DNA from: Hydractinia symbiolongicarpus
Taxonomy: Eukaryota > Cnidaria > Hydrozoa > Anthoathecata > Hydractiniidae
Direction: 5' to 3'
DNA length: 64,000 nucleotides
NCBI RefSeq assembly: GCF_029227915.1
Contig: NC_079885.1
Span: 11,789,001 to 11,853,000, forward strand
Shown: one piece after another, positions 31,516-42,391 of the stretch
How positions within the stretch are numbered: position 1 is the first letter of the stretch
Layout of the letters: each line of letters opens with the position of its first letter
The notes under the pieces: generated by a model
What the model saw: the letters and a program-made list of their open reading frames with translations, nothing else
Databases searched by the model: none
Told to the model about the DNA's origin: nothing
Program-made: the position numbers and the translations under genes

Positions 31516-32042
31516 ATGTGTTGAGTTTGTAATTAAAAAAAGAAATATAAAAAGAACAATTCATTTCAATTACTTTCTTCATTAAAGGGGAACTAACGAT
31601 TGATAACAAGTTGTGCTTAATTTTTTTATTATAGTGTTAGACTGTGTAAATTTTGTTATTTTTGTGAGCTTTTTTGTTCTTTCTGAATGAAAAGTAATTT
31701 TATTCAACATGTTTTATAATAAATATCTTTCTGGCAGAATAAAATAATTTTCGCTGTCATAAATACATATTTATATTTTGGACATGAGTTTATCACTTGA
31801 AAAATATAAGTATTAGCTACATGCATTCGAATTTATTATGAAATTTTCTTGTGTCTCTATAATAATAGTCGTATTTTGTCTGTGCGTCCGCGAGAGCCGC
31901 GTCCCGTAACGGAATCACGAAATTTTTAAAATGCGTACCAATCCAATTGCGATATATTTTTACCGACTTTGTTTTGACCGTGTGCGCGTAGTATAGCAAT
32001 CACGACACCTGCTTCTATAAAAAGCAATCAAAGTTTTTCGCG
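31516..32042. other. No recognisable gene
   Basis: AT-rich with a GC-richer island at 31885-31915 (GCGTCCGCGAGAGCCGCGTC). The 60-codon minus-strand ORF across it has no recognisable features. Confidence 0.45.
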
Positions 32043-32164
32043 ATTAAAAACAATCCAAGATTTTCGCTCAATATATTTTCGCAGGTGAATGAACAAAAGG
32101 CCATTTTGATTCTTAAAAACAATCCAAGATTTTCGCGTGTGAATGAACGGAGGCCTGTTTGACC
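32043..32164 (+). repeat. Two-copy tandem repeat
   Basis: Two copies of TTAAAAACAATCCAAGATTT followed by TCGC, GTGAATGAAC and AGGCC. A partial third copy (TCAAAGTTTTTCGCGATTAA) precedes them. Confidence 0.65.
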
Positions 32165-32403
32165 TTTTTATCTTCTAAAAACTTTATATTTTTTTAATAT
32201 TAGTTTTCTCTTTGTTTGCAATGTTAAGATAAATATATTGTCACGTTTTTTAGCTGCGTACAGATCTTAAACGCACGAGTTTTGGATTTTTGGCTAGGAA
32301 CGAAGATTTTACTGGCTAATTAGCCATCTACAGCCTTACTTATTACTATTCTGTATGGCATAAGAGCACTTTATCCTAGCCAATTTATTTTTATGTTGAG
32401 GAT

Positions 32404-32860
32404 GTAGCCATTTAGCTAGCTATTTGGCTAAAAAGTGAGAGTATAAAAATGCAGTTTGGCTACAACAATATTCTTAAGCAATAATTTTTATGCTAAATGC
32501 TGTTAGCTAGCTAGGTAGCTACATCTTTTATTATTTTCCTGAAAACTTTTTCTGCACATAAAATGGATGAGCAATTGTTTTAGCTGGAGGTGTAAAGACA
32601 GGCTGTTCCCTGTGTTTTCATTTTAACCGAAGTTGCAATGAAGTTTGTGAACTGTTTTTATTTTAGCTATCGTTGCGGGAAAGTTATTTCTTAAAAAATA
32701 CGTTTCAGGCGCAACACTATAATGGTGTATGCGCTTTACTTGATTTAAAACATACTGCATACCTGTACTAAAGCGCTCCACCATATCGTGTGGCGCAGTT
32801 TACGACTGTTATTAGGCGCCCCACAGAGTGTTCACTGCCGGCTCACGCCTTGACTTGTAG
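32404..32860. repeat. Dispersed repeat copy (pair with 24172-24965)
   Basis: Shorter copy of the family at 24172, lacking its internal tandem array. The right end shows CCTGTACTAAAGCGCTCCAC and CCACAGAGTGTTCA. Confidence 0.65.
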
Positions 32861-33089
32861 CTTACCCAGGCGTTTCGACGCCGGGTTTACCCGGCTAGTT
32901 ATATATATTTATATAAAACATCTTGAAAGACGTCAGGTGCTTTTATTTGCTAGTGATTGTGGGTAATTAAGTGTACTGGAAGTGATTTCGTGGAAGGAAA
33001 GAAAAACAAAAACAGTCTCTAAGTTATTATTTCTTTACCTGTTTTCGCATGTCAAATTCTTGGAAATTATTTTTTACAAGGATATTTTT

Positions 33090-33310
33090 TTACTAGATTT
33101 TAGCTTGTCTTCTTCATCGCGCAAATCTCGCCATAAATTTGAATTACTCCGAGAAAACGAAGAGGTGAATGAGTCTTCCATTTTCTTACAAATCTTGTTG
33201 AGCTATGTACGCCGTGTGACGTCACAAATCAACAAAATATTTAAGAACCAAGTTGACTTTTGTTTGACAATCGCGGCGACTGTTAATTATCGATTTTTAA
33301 GGACAACACA
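33090..33310. repeat. Dispersed repeat copy (pair with 37130-37345)
   Basis: Shared landmarks: TTTAGC-TGTCTTCTTC, GACGTCACAAATCAAC, GAACCAAGTTG, GACAATCGCGGCGAC or GACAATGGCGGCGAC, and TAATTATCGATTTTTAA. A long ORF across this copy is a by-product of the repeat. Confidence 0.65.
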
Positions 33311-34025
33311 AAAAAAAATTATGCCATGTTTTTTTTGTGATATATAAGAATGTTTTATTTATAAAAAACATATATGTATTTTTTTCAGTTAGTTCTTTTT
33401 AAGTCAGATTTGTAATAAAGAATTACCACCTTTTTAAGTCGTCTCGTACGTGATAAAATTTAAAATGGTCTTTTTTTAAATCACACTTCAGTAAATCCAG
33501 TAAAGAGGAAAATAAAACGAACTTTTTCATAAGAACGTCTGAATTCTAGCATAGAGAAATTTTGTTCCCAGCGCCTGTTGTCTGTTGTTGAGAGCTCGTC
33601 ACGTGACCCTCAAATAGCCTTGGTTACTACAGAAATAAACTATATCGCAAAGGACTGTCTTTTCTAAAGTTATTTGATAAGTATATCGTTCTTCACTTGT
33701 GGATTGAGAAAAGGTGTATGCCAGCACTGTTTTAACTTGAAAAGCACCATATAGTCAGTTAAGTCTAATTAATGACGAGTAAACTCGGCGAGTTCACTTC
33801 GGAGGGTGCGTCGTTAAGACAGCTTTCTGAACACTGTCATATATTGTCTTAGGAGGCCCTAAAGTATCATCTAGCTATTGCAGGTAATTAAACATCGACG
33901 GAGGGGCAGAAAAGCTGTCTAAAAATGCGAAAATGGTTGCTATGGGCGTTGCTATGCAGTTATATTTGCAATCGGTTGGAAAAAGTGCCGGATTGCGATG
34001 TAAAAACCGAAATTTGTCATAAGCA

Positions 34026-35150
34026 CTACTTGCCACGGCATTCTAGGATGAATTTGCTGTCTGAAAGCGGGTAAAACAAAATTATTGAAATTCGACCATT
34101 TGTGTCTATAGTAACCACCTTAAGCCTGCTAAATGCATTTACATTAAAATCTCCGAGTATAGTATTGAAAGTTTCAATTCCCAAAAAATATCGAATAGGG
34201 TATAATGACTCATCTCTATTGAGGGAATTTTTACGATATAGAAGCAAAACATTAATAGCGTTTTGATGAAACGTTCTTTTTGTCATTCTAAAAAATATTG
34301 CACCTGGAATTTTTACAATATCAAACAATTTTATAGTTTCATTATGACCAACTAGAAGACTATAAAATTTGTCCACATTGTCGTTTTGAATTAAAGTAAA
34401 CTAATCTAGTTTTGAGTCGCAATGTGAGTTCAATGGTATCTGAGTTTCCGTTAGGTATAATAAATCACTTTCCATGTGAGCGCGGTCGGACTTAATATCG
34501 TTTTTATGCTTGTTGTAGGATCTTGTATTAAGCAAAGTGACCATAATAGAATTTTCGCTAATTACACCAGTTTCTTTTTGTGTCAATTTTGAGAGTTCTC
34601 GCATGTAATTGTATTGCTCTGTTGCTCGTGTGTCTGACTTAATGGTTGACTTAGCATATGTACCCGTTAGGTATAAACCGTCTAAACTTGTGACTCGACT
34701 TAATGCAACATAGATTTGTCCTGAGTGAAAGGCTCGTTATTTTAATAAATCAAAATAGACAACAATTTTATCAAACGTTTTTCCTTGAACCTTGTGAACA
34801 GTACAGGCCCATGACAGCATTAGTGGGAATTGCAGCCGTTTCATAGAAGGTGAAGAAGGATTATGCTTGTTAAATTTGATTTCTTACTTTACTCTATTAA
34901 TTGGAACAACATTTTCTTGAATCTGTTCTCACAGCTTTAAGTCCAGTATATATGTCTTCCATTTTCAAATATATTCTTGTTACATTTCCTGAGCTATCGG
35001 TTTTCAACCGATGAACAGTACCTATCTGTCCGTTAATGAGTTGATCAGATGCATTAATATTTGATTTTCTTTTCTGATATTGTTATGAAATTTAAGTCTC
35101 GTATTGCGGAGTTATATTCATCCCATGCAAGAAGACGGGTATGACATCAT
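34026..35150 (-). pseudogene. Helentron-type Helitron remnant (Pif1 helicase end plus endonuclease)
   Basis: The minus-strand reading gives NINASDQLINGQIGTVHRLK, a break, then [20 protein letters not shown] and YVALSRVTSLDGLYLTGTYA, the C-terminal motifs of Pif1-family helicases. It runs on into MVTLLNTRSYNKHKNDIKS and SDLLYLTETQI, then an ILGDFNVNAFS box. These are typical of the exonuclease-endonuclease-phosphatase domain fused to the helicase in Helentrons. Several stops or shifts interrupt it. The Rep domain was not found upstream, so only the 3' part of the gene is left. Confidence 0.75.
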
Positions 35151-35887
35151 ATCGGAGTTGATAAGGAACGATGTACAATCCAAAATCCCAGTGGAAGACA
35201 GCATTGTCACTCACAGAAGCGTTTACATCAAATAATGGAGATTAAAGAATGATTTGACATTAGATTCAAATGGATTAATTTTTTTTTAAGGTAAACGAGT
35301 TCTAAGGTGAACTGAATAAAGCAGTAGCGAAAACCTCCAAAAAAAGGAAATAAGCTGCATGTAAAAAACTAAGGAACAGAGCTGCAGACGGAAATGCGGG
35401 AATCAGTGGTAGAAAAATTATCAAAATAACATCAAATGATACTGAGTTTAAGAAGTTCACTGTAAAATGCAATAACAGAGCAGTTTCTAAACCAACCACT
35501 GCAAATAAGGTAGGTTCTATGTATACTGTGATCATGTAAATTAAATGCCAAGGCATGGCGAAGAATGGGGTGGTTTATTTCTGACGTCGGGTCGCTTTTT
35601 CTTGTCATTCAAACTTGAGAAGGCTGTGAGCAAGGTTGCTGAAGTATTGATTTACAATAGCTGAGTTTGGTTTGTAGATATACCGGAGGTGACTATCACT
35701 AAGCTTTTTGGCACGTTGCTCGGTTTAAAAGAGATCACGTCAATAACCCCGAATTGATTAGTCTGCATGTTATGTTAAACAGGTTATAGTACGAAAAACA
35801 CCTTAGTTACTGTATATTTTGTATCTTATTGAAACGCGGTTATAATATTTATGTTATGTTATAGTATAAAAGGCGCATGCGAAAAAC
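35151..35887. other. No recognisable gene
   Basis: Contains a basic plus-strand open stretch near 35310-35520 (LNKAVAKTSKKRK, GRKIIKITSND) of unknown origin. No domain is recognised. Confidence 0.35.
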
Positions 35888-35889
35888 TA

Positions 35890-36107
35890 AAAATTACAAA
35901 GTGGGGCAAGACATTATTACAAAGTGGGGCAGCTTCGAAAATTACAAAGTGAGGCAATGCTAAGTGGGGCAGCTTCAAAATTACAAAGTGGGGCAAAAGT
36001 TATTACAAAGTAGGGCAGGTATTACAAAGTGGGGCAGGATAATTACAAATTGGGCACATATTACAAAGTCGGACAATTATTACAAAGTGGGGCATAACAT
36101 GGACTGA
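35890..36107 (+). repeat. Minisatellite of ATTACAAAGTGGGGCA units
   Basis: Ten units with the core ATTACAAAGTGGGGCA, separated by variable 0-12-base spacers. Units 1, 2, 5, 7 and 10 are perfect or nearly so. Unit 4 lacks its first half. Units 8 (AAATTGGGCA) and 9 (AAAGTCGGACA) are diverged. The array lies immediately upstream of the pogo-like pseudogene at 36123. Confidence 0.8.
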
Positions 36108-36122
36108 TAAAAATAAAAAGCA

Positions 36123-36965
36123 GTGACCAGTGAACAAACAAGTTATATTGGATGTTTTGAAAATTTTCTTATCGAGATAGCTGAAAAAGCAAGTGATTTT
36201 CAAAAAAAAAACGGCGTTCATATACTATGGATTTTAAAAGACAAATCTGTGGAATATGCTGAACCAAACAGCAATCGAGCTGCTGCATCCCGTTTCAATG
36301 TTAGAAACAAAGCGAATGGGAAAGCAAAGCCCTCCATGAAGAATTCAAACGAAAATGTTTGGTTGCAAGTTCAGCCAACAATTGGATGAATGAACAATTG
36401 ACATTGCGCTGGTACCAGGAAACATTAGGTCAATTTTCGTTCCAAAAATGACTGCTAGCTTTGAATTCTTATAAAGCTCACTTAACGGATGAAATTAAGA
36501 AAGTATTGACAAATTGGAAAATCGAAATTGTCATTGGTGAATGTACTAACTATATTTAAGCCCCAGATGTTTCCTGGAATAAGCCATTCAAAGGGAAGAT
36601 ACAAGAATTTTATGACGAATGGCTTGCAAATGAAAAACATGCTTCGGAAACATGAAATCTCTCCCCAGAAGATTGATTGTGGAATGGGTGATTAAATCAT
36701 GGGAGATCATAACGAATGAAACATTGGCGAAATCAATGAAATCGTGAGGGCTAGTTTTGGCGATTGACGGTTAACAGGATGAACTGATCTCTTGTTTAAA
36801 ACAAGAGAAAAATGTGAAGCCGGTAGAGAATTTTATAATGTTGAATTTCGCCGATAAAAAATTAGATAAAAATCCATTCCAGATAACAAAAGAAGATGTG
36901 GCTGGTGCCTCGCTTGATTTAAATATTATTGACGAAGATGACGATGAACTAGATTTATTTTAAGT
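36123..36965 (+). pseudogene. Pogo-superfamily (DDE_1) transposase pseudogene
   Basis: Opens with about 88 codons (SYIGCFENFLIEIAEKASDF, then YAEPNSNRAAASRFNV) and stops at 36387. A shifted frame supplies ANNWMNEQLTLRWYQETLGQ and FSFQK. Further frames give YKAHLTDEIKKVLTNWKIEI, CTNYI and APDVSWNKPFKGKIQEFYDE, followed by WLANEKHASE. That order matches the catalytic and post-catalytic part of pogo/POGK-type transposases. Many stops follow. It is a different subfamily from the pseudogene at 14880. Confidence 0.65.
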
Positions 36966-37129
36966 TTTTATTATAGGTATCCTTAAAAACTGCAAAAAAG
37001 ACGAAGTGAAAAAATTTTTATAAACGCCCCCTTGAATAGACGCCCCCATAAATGTCAAAAAATTTAATAAACGCTTCGGTGGTTTTTATCCGAAGCATTA
37101 TGGTATTCAACTATTTCTTTACTTTCCTA

Positions 37130-37345
37130 TTTTTTCTACAAAGATTTAATTTAGCCTGTCTTCTACTTCGCTTGAAGCTCACGACAAATTTATATCACTC
37201 TGAGAAGACGAAGAAGTGACTGAATCTTCATTCATCGTCTTACAAATGTGTGACGTCACAAATCAACATGTACGAACCAAGTTGGTTCTTTTCGACAATG
37301 GCGGCGACCGTTAATGTAATTATCGATTTTTAAATATCGTTTCTT
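37130..37345. repeat. Dispersed repeat copy (pair with 33090-33310)
   Basis: Second copy of the family with GTGACGTCACAAATCAAC and GACAATGGCGGCGACC. It lies just upstream of another repeat at 37580. Confidence 0.65.
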
Positions 37346-37579
37346 CTACTTTCATTGCTTACTATTGCTTTTTATTAAATTTTTTACTTTGAAAAAAAAC
37401 ATATACACAGCTACAGTTCTTCCGCCATTTCATTACGAACGGCTTTCTTCTGTTTGTCCGTCTCGTCAAAACCTTTTTTGTAACGTATAATTATGTGACC
37501 CATCCGCTCCAAACAGGTTTGATATTGCACCAGCCTCCTCCGCTAAAAGATCCGTCAAAGTTTATTTGTTAAAAAGCTC

Positions 37580-37795
37580 ACAGGGATTTACCGTCGCCTT
37601 CAAAATAATTTACCTGCATAATTTTCAAGAGAATCAGTTGAAGAAGAAGCTGGAAGGTCAAGTACCAATATTTGTTGTTATCGTATGCATATCAAAAACA
37701 AATGTGTTTTTTTAAAGAAATACTGAAGGGAACATGAATCCTTCATAGATGTACGGAGGTAAGGGTTTATTCTTTACTTTAGTAATAACCTTTGA
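37580..37795. repeat. Dispersed repeat copy (pair with 9131-9345)
   Basis: Second copy of the 9131 family, ending TTTATTCTTTACTTTAGTAA directly against the left end of the Harbinger element. Confidence 0.6.
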
Positions 37796-38096
37796 GGCTG
37801 GTTCCCACTAATGTTTATTTTAAAAGTTTTAAAGTTAACTTATAGGTGGGAATGCTAAAAATAAGCGCATGACTATTTTACATGCAATATGCAAAAGTTT
37901 ATGCATGCGTTTAATACCCAAATGTTTTGATATCAAAATCATGCGTTTAGCTTGAGTTTATTAAACATCAAAGAATTTTTTTGTTTTTACCGCCAACACA
38001 CAAAGTATTGAGTGGCTTTCATGAGAGCATTGCACGAGTAAGTAAAAGAACAACTGACAAGAAATGAAAAATAATACATAATGAAAACTAAACAGG

Positions 38097-38692
38097 GATA
38101 GTAGCAGAAGAAGCACTGTCTGAGCTGGTGAGACTGTACCCAGTGGTTTCTATGCCAAAGCTGCCAATGGATATAAGGAAAAAGACAGAAAAGAGAACGC
38201 TTTAAGAGAGGTAGATAGAAAATTAGGGTATGAACAAGGTTTGGTTTTTTTTTTTTTTGTTTTTTAAATTAGTTTGTGAAAACTTTAAATTATTAAATTC
38301 AAATCATTGTTTCTAGGAATGGCCATAAAGCCTTTGATGGTCTCAAAAAGAAGTACTGTCGCAAAAGATTAAATTATTCAAAAACTTGCAGATCTGGGGC
38401 TGGGTCGACCGATGTGAGTGATGTTAAACGAGATTTAGACGAGTATGCTTTTTTGTCATGGCTGGAGCTTTTCGTCCGTCCTCCAAGAACAAAAACTAAC
38501 GTACCAAATGAGAGTACATGGACAGAAGCCAGTCCCGTAGCAGATACCATCAACCCAGATGACCCTAAAGTCGCTGATTATAATGATGATGACTTGGATA
38601 CGCTGCAGGTATCTGATTCATCACAGGTATCTCAAGCACTACAGGTAAACCATACGTCACCAACTTCTGACACTCTATCAGCTTCCCATTAA
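38097..38692 (+). pseudogene. MADF-domain (Myb/SANT-like) protein of the Harbinger element
   Basis: Frame pieces EEALSELVRLYPVV, then (shifted) AKAANGYKEKDRKENALREV and DRKLGYEQ. A probable small intron follows (about 38241-38318, ending TTTCTAG). The next exon gives NGHKAFDGLKKKYCRKRL and DEYAFLSWLELFVRPPRTKT. These are the two halves of a MADF domain, the DNA-binding partner encoded by Harbinger elements. The acidic tail (ADYNDDDLDTLQVSDSSQ) ends with SASH at 38692. One frameshift in the first half makes it a probable pseudogene. Confidence 0.65.
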
Positions 38693-38789
38693 TCTCCAGT
38701 GAAATCTCAGTTTAAAACCCAAAAATAAAAGGCTTAAGCCATCACCAGCAGAGGAAGCTGAGTTAGAAGCGACACTGAATTTCAATAAA

Positions 38790-39614
38790 ATATTGCAAAA
38801 AAAGGTTTGTCAGGTAGGGGTGCATTAGCTATTGTTTCAGCGGAAAAATTTCGTCTCCTACAAAAAAATACGTTAACGAATCAAATGAACAACCATCAAC
38901 GGTAATTTCAATGTTCGTTAATTTCTGTCCCATTGAGCTATTTAGTAAGACGCTGCTACTATCGTTGTTTGATTTATATCCTCCAACAGTAACGTGCATC
39001 ACAAACATCTAACAGGACCAAACTAAAAGAGCCCTTATAGTTGTGAAATAGTGTACTAGAGATTTTGGGACATTGTATTCGTATGTGTTTGCCATCAATT
39101 GCAACGATGATGTTGGGCAAATTTCAGATTTCTTGAAGTTTAGCTATTTGCTCCCAATCATCTTTATTTCGTGGTATGCCTCAGATAAACAAAGGAAGAT
39201 AGCATCATAAGTTTCCCGAATTATGTTAGAGAGTGTTGAGCATCCAATTCAAAACGAGAAAGACAAGTATTGCTGAGATTCACCTGATGCCACAAATCGC
39301 AGGGTGACAGCGAGTCGCTCTGCAGCTGTAATCGATTTTCTAATTTTTGCATCTTGTTTTAACAATACCGGTGTGTTCAGCTGAATTTATTGTTAATAGT
39401 TTGTAGTAAATGCAAATGTATGTACCAAAGCAACCTTTCCTACCAGTTAATCGAAGTTCTTGTAGGAGTGTATTGTATACCGTTACTTTCTCGATTAGCG
39501 TATACCTCTTTAACCCAACGCTGTTGTGTCTGGGATATTCTTTTTCTTCGTCTTTTTATTATACATAAATAAAGACAACCTAATTCTAAAATTTCCTCGC
39601 TTTCCACATCCATA
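38790..39614 (-). pseudogene. Harbinger transposase pseudogene
   Basis: Starts at ATG 39614 on the minus strand (MDVESEEILELGCLYLCIIK, then RRRKRISQTQQRWVKEVYAN). After breaks it continues with ITAAERLAVTLRFVASGESQ, SFWIGCSTLSNIIRETYDAI and SEAYHEIK. In other frames come IDGKHI-like and CPK, YKGSFSLVLL-like, CDARYC and VGDEIFPLK. This follows the order helix-turn-helix, then the DDE_Tnp_4 domain of PIF/Harbinger transposases. Many frame changes make it non-functional. Confidence 0.75.
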
Positions 39615-39767
39615 CTTACAAGTCACAAATCTTAACTTTCGTTCAAAAATTAAGCTCAGTGTGAACACATTTTAATCTTACTTCAAAATTAATTCGATGA
39701 AAATAAAATCATCCATGCGTTTATTAATAAATATATATTTAATAATAAACGCGTTGGTGGGAACTAG

Positions 39768-40875
39768 TAAAGGTCCATAGCTGGCCAAAGTTTGAGGACA
39801 AAATTCAACTGTTACTTTTTGGTGTTGATAAAGTGTCCCTTTAAATATACTAGGTGCATTATACATGTTTTTACGGAAAAATGGCGGCCTTTGAAACCTT
39901 GTAGAGAAGCGAACTGTGGCTAGTTATCGTATTTAAAAGTTATATAAAAACAGCTTTAGTATTCTACTATCTTATCTTTATTTAGGTTTCAGGTCCTTAC
40001 TTTAAACATGTTAAATGATTGGATTGCAATGGACAGGGTTAGCTACCCAGGTACACCCTCGCCACATAGCTAGCCACATAAAGCATTTCTCTCACAACTA
40101 TCGGTTTTGACTTGCTATAAATTTTTATACCACATTCAAGTGATCTAAGCTCTGAACTCAACTGCTTTCATGAAATGTGAGAAATATGTGAAAAACGGCC
40201 CTTAAGGCCTCAATGTATGCCTAAAGTCTGTTTATTAATTAAATAAAACTAGTCGGTGGCCCGTGGAAAATCCACGGCTTTGCCCGTTCTTTTTATACAT
40301 TGCGTGGCCCTTATTACTTGCGGTACCATTTTGCGGTACCAGTTTCATCAATTAAATATATTTACGACGTTTCGGCCGTGTACGGCTATTATCAAGTCAT
40401 GTTACAAACACTATTTCGTAAAAGATTATTTTAAATACATTACGATCGGACGATACAATTTTCGCACGATATGTTAATCAACAAATAGGAATAATGGAAC
40501 AGATGCAATATTTCTATTCAAAGCTGGTTTATCCAAATATTATTCTGTCCAAAATTGTCCAAAGGGTCACTTTTGGTCCTAGTGTGACAAATATGTAAAA
40601 AAGCGGCTTTTCGAACCGTAATGTCAGCTCAAACTTATTTCATTACCTAATTAAAAACTTTAGATCCTTAGGCCAGTAAAGATAATATATATATAAAATA
40701 TTAATCTGTCCGAAAAGTTCAAAAGGTTTTTCAGGCCAAATATGTTACATCTGCTAAATAAAACGTCATTCAGAATCAACGGTTTCAATATTCTAGTTTA
40801 TCATAGTATATCTCAAATTGTACATCAATAGTTTATTTATTATATACATTAAAATATATAGAAAACAATCATTTC
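39768..40875. other. No recognisable gene; one short hairpin
   Basis: 40261-40277 reads CCGTGGAAAATCCACGG, a 7-bp hairpin preceded by ACTAGTCGGTGGC. An ACGACGTTTCGGCCGTGTAC motif lies near 40363; both look like pieces of repeats. Nothing coding is recognised. Confidence 0.45.
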
Positions 40876-41283
40876 TTTTTCTTTATAAATTGTATCAAAT
40901 AGCACCCAATCTTGTGATAAAGCGAAGATTAGCTAGGTATCTAGGTATAAACATCTCTGATTTCAACAATTTGATCTTGAGAAAGCCCACCAAAGCCTTA
41001 ACTAAATATAAAAAAGAAGTATTAAGTTACTTAGCTATAGAACACAATGCGAAATGCAAAACAGACAGAACTGGCGTATTATTGTATAGATAAAAAGCAA
41101 TCATTTTGTGTTTTTTTATAAATTGTATATTAGCACCCAATTTAGTGATAAAGCGAAGATTAGCTAGCTAGCTAGCTAGCTATAAACATCTTTGATTTCA
41201 ACAATTTGATCTTGAAGAAGTCCACCAAAGCCTTAACTAAATATTAAGCTACAAAACACGATGCAAACTGCAAAACTGTAGAA
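40876..41283 (+). repeat. Tandem duplication, two diverged units
   Basis: Unit 1 (40876-41083) and unit 2 (41108-41283) share TTATAAATTGTAT, AGCACCCAAT, GATAAAGCGAAGATTAGCTA, ATTTCAACAATTTGATCTTG and CCACCAAAGCCTTAACTAAA. Unit 2 has an expanded TAGC run (41161-41182) and lacks about 20 bp present in unit 1. Confidence 0.75.
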
Positions 41284-42391
41284 CAAAAAATGGCTACTTT
41301 TTACAAAAAAATATAAAACAGGAGAAACAAGAATAAAAAAGAAAACAATTAGCCACACTAGAAGTTTGACTGCCTATAAAACAATTTCTCAAAATCAAGG
41401 GTGCTTTAATAGCAAAAAATAATATCAAAATCCAACCAAAATAAAGTAATTTACTGTTTTGTCCCTTACCCAGCTTCAAAATTGCTTTGTTGTCTCGCTT
41501 ATTTCAACATTTTCGAAAAATTCCGGTTTCAAATTAGGACTCCTGGGCAGAGCAATCGAGACCAAACTAAACACCAGGCTGTCCTGATTTTTTGGGGAAA
41601 AACCTTCCCTAAGAAAACATTAAATGCCATCGCTGTAAACCGCTCAGAAGCTTCAATACTTATTAAATTGACCAGAAAAGGGATCACACTACATCAAATC
41701 GCCGTGCACCAATTTGGCAATTTTTTTTCCCCCTTTTTGGCGCTTAAAGAAGACTTAGTTTTCGAAACGAACAGTGCACGGTGTAATGGCCGATAGAACC
41801 ACGTTACCAGGCCCCTCATACCAATTTTCAAGTTCGTAGCTAGCAGCGCGGCGTTGGCACAAGTTTGAAAATATGATATACTTTGGCCAAATATAATGTT
41901 TATTTTTTAATTTTGTGTATTTTGTTCGACGAAATGACTCTAAATCCATAACACACATGTATAACATATTTATGTTTTTTAAAAAAGAAGCTTGTTCTAA
42001 TACTTTTTATTTCAGTAAGTTTGAAAAATACAAAAAAAAGTACCAATAATTTAAAAAATATTGAAAATAGTTTGAATTTTCTATTTTTATTTAAAATTTT
42101 CATGTTGCAGCTGAATGATGAAAACAAAAACTTGTGAATCTTAGTTAGACTTTAGCGTATGTGGAGGAGAGCACTTTGACTAAAACAATGGAGAGTTTTA
42201 ATAACTTAATTAACGGAAACACAAGAGAATTTTTTTATCTGTGGTTTAAGTTCAAACGAATAAAAATGATTTAACGAACGTTGATATTTTTTTCTTATTT
42301 TCGCTTTTTATTTACATCCACTCTTCTAATATATATTTACTTAACTTAGTCATAATAAAAAAGCAAGAAATAGAATTCAAGAAACTAGATT
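41284..42391. other. No recognisable gene; upstream region of the EGF/pentraxin-like gene
   Basis: AT-rich. An AATATATATTTA stretch at 42328-42339 lies about 55 bp before the ATG of the downstream gene and could serve as its TATA element. ORFs at 41482 and 41755 overlap on opposite strands and show no recognisable features. Confidence 0.35.

Larger units (their letters stand above)
37796..39767. mobile_element. PIF/Harbinger DNA transposon, decayed two-gene copy
   Basis: The left end GGCTGGTTCCCACTAATG and right end (reverse complement) ACTAGTTCCCACCAACG form diverged inverted repeats, each followed by a TTTATT-like run. Between them are a MADF-domain gene on the plus strand and a transposase on the minus strand, facing each other. 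This is the two-gene layout typical of the superfamily. Target duplication is unclear. Confidence 0.75.

Noticed and set aside
32982-33347. 121-codon plus-strand ORF
   Set aside because: It runs across a dispersed repeat whose other copy (37130-37345) has no matching frame.
35302-35556. 84-codon hydrophobic minus-strand ORF that looks like a membrane protein
   Set aside because: The opposite strand reads as a basic, lysine-rich open stretch; hydrophobicity is a mirror of AT-rich, A-rich sequence.
35890-36107. CRISPR-like array because of a conserved core with variable spacers
   Set aside because: Spacers are 0-12 bases, repeats are degenerate and the DNA is clearly animal nuclear.
40261-40277. 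Helitron 3' hairpin
   Set aside because: A short palindrome is present, but no CTRR end follows at the right distance and no Helitron gene lies on its 5' side.
40818-41093. 91-codon ORF
   Set aside because: It covers one unit of a tandem duplication and is not kept in the second unit.
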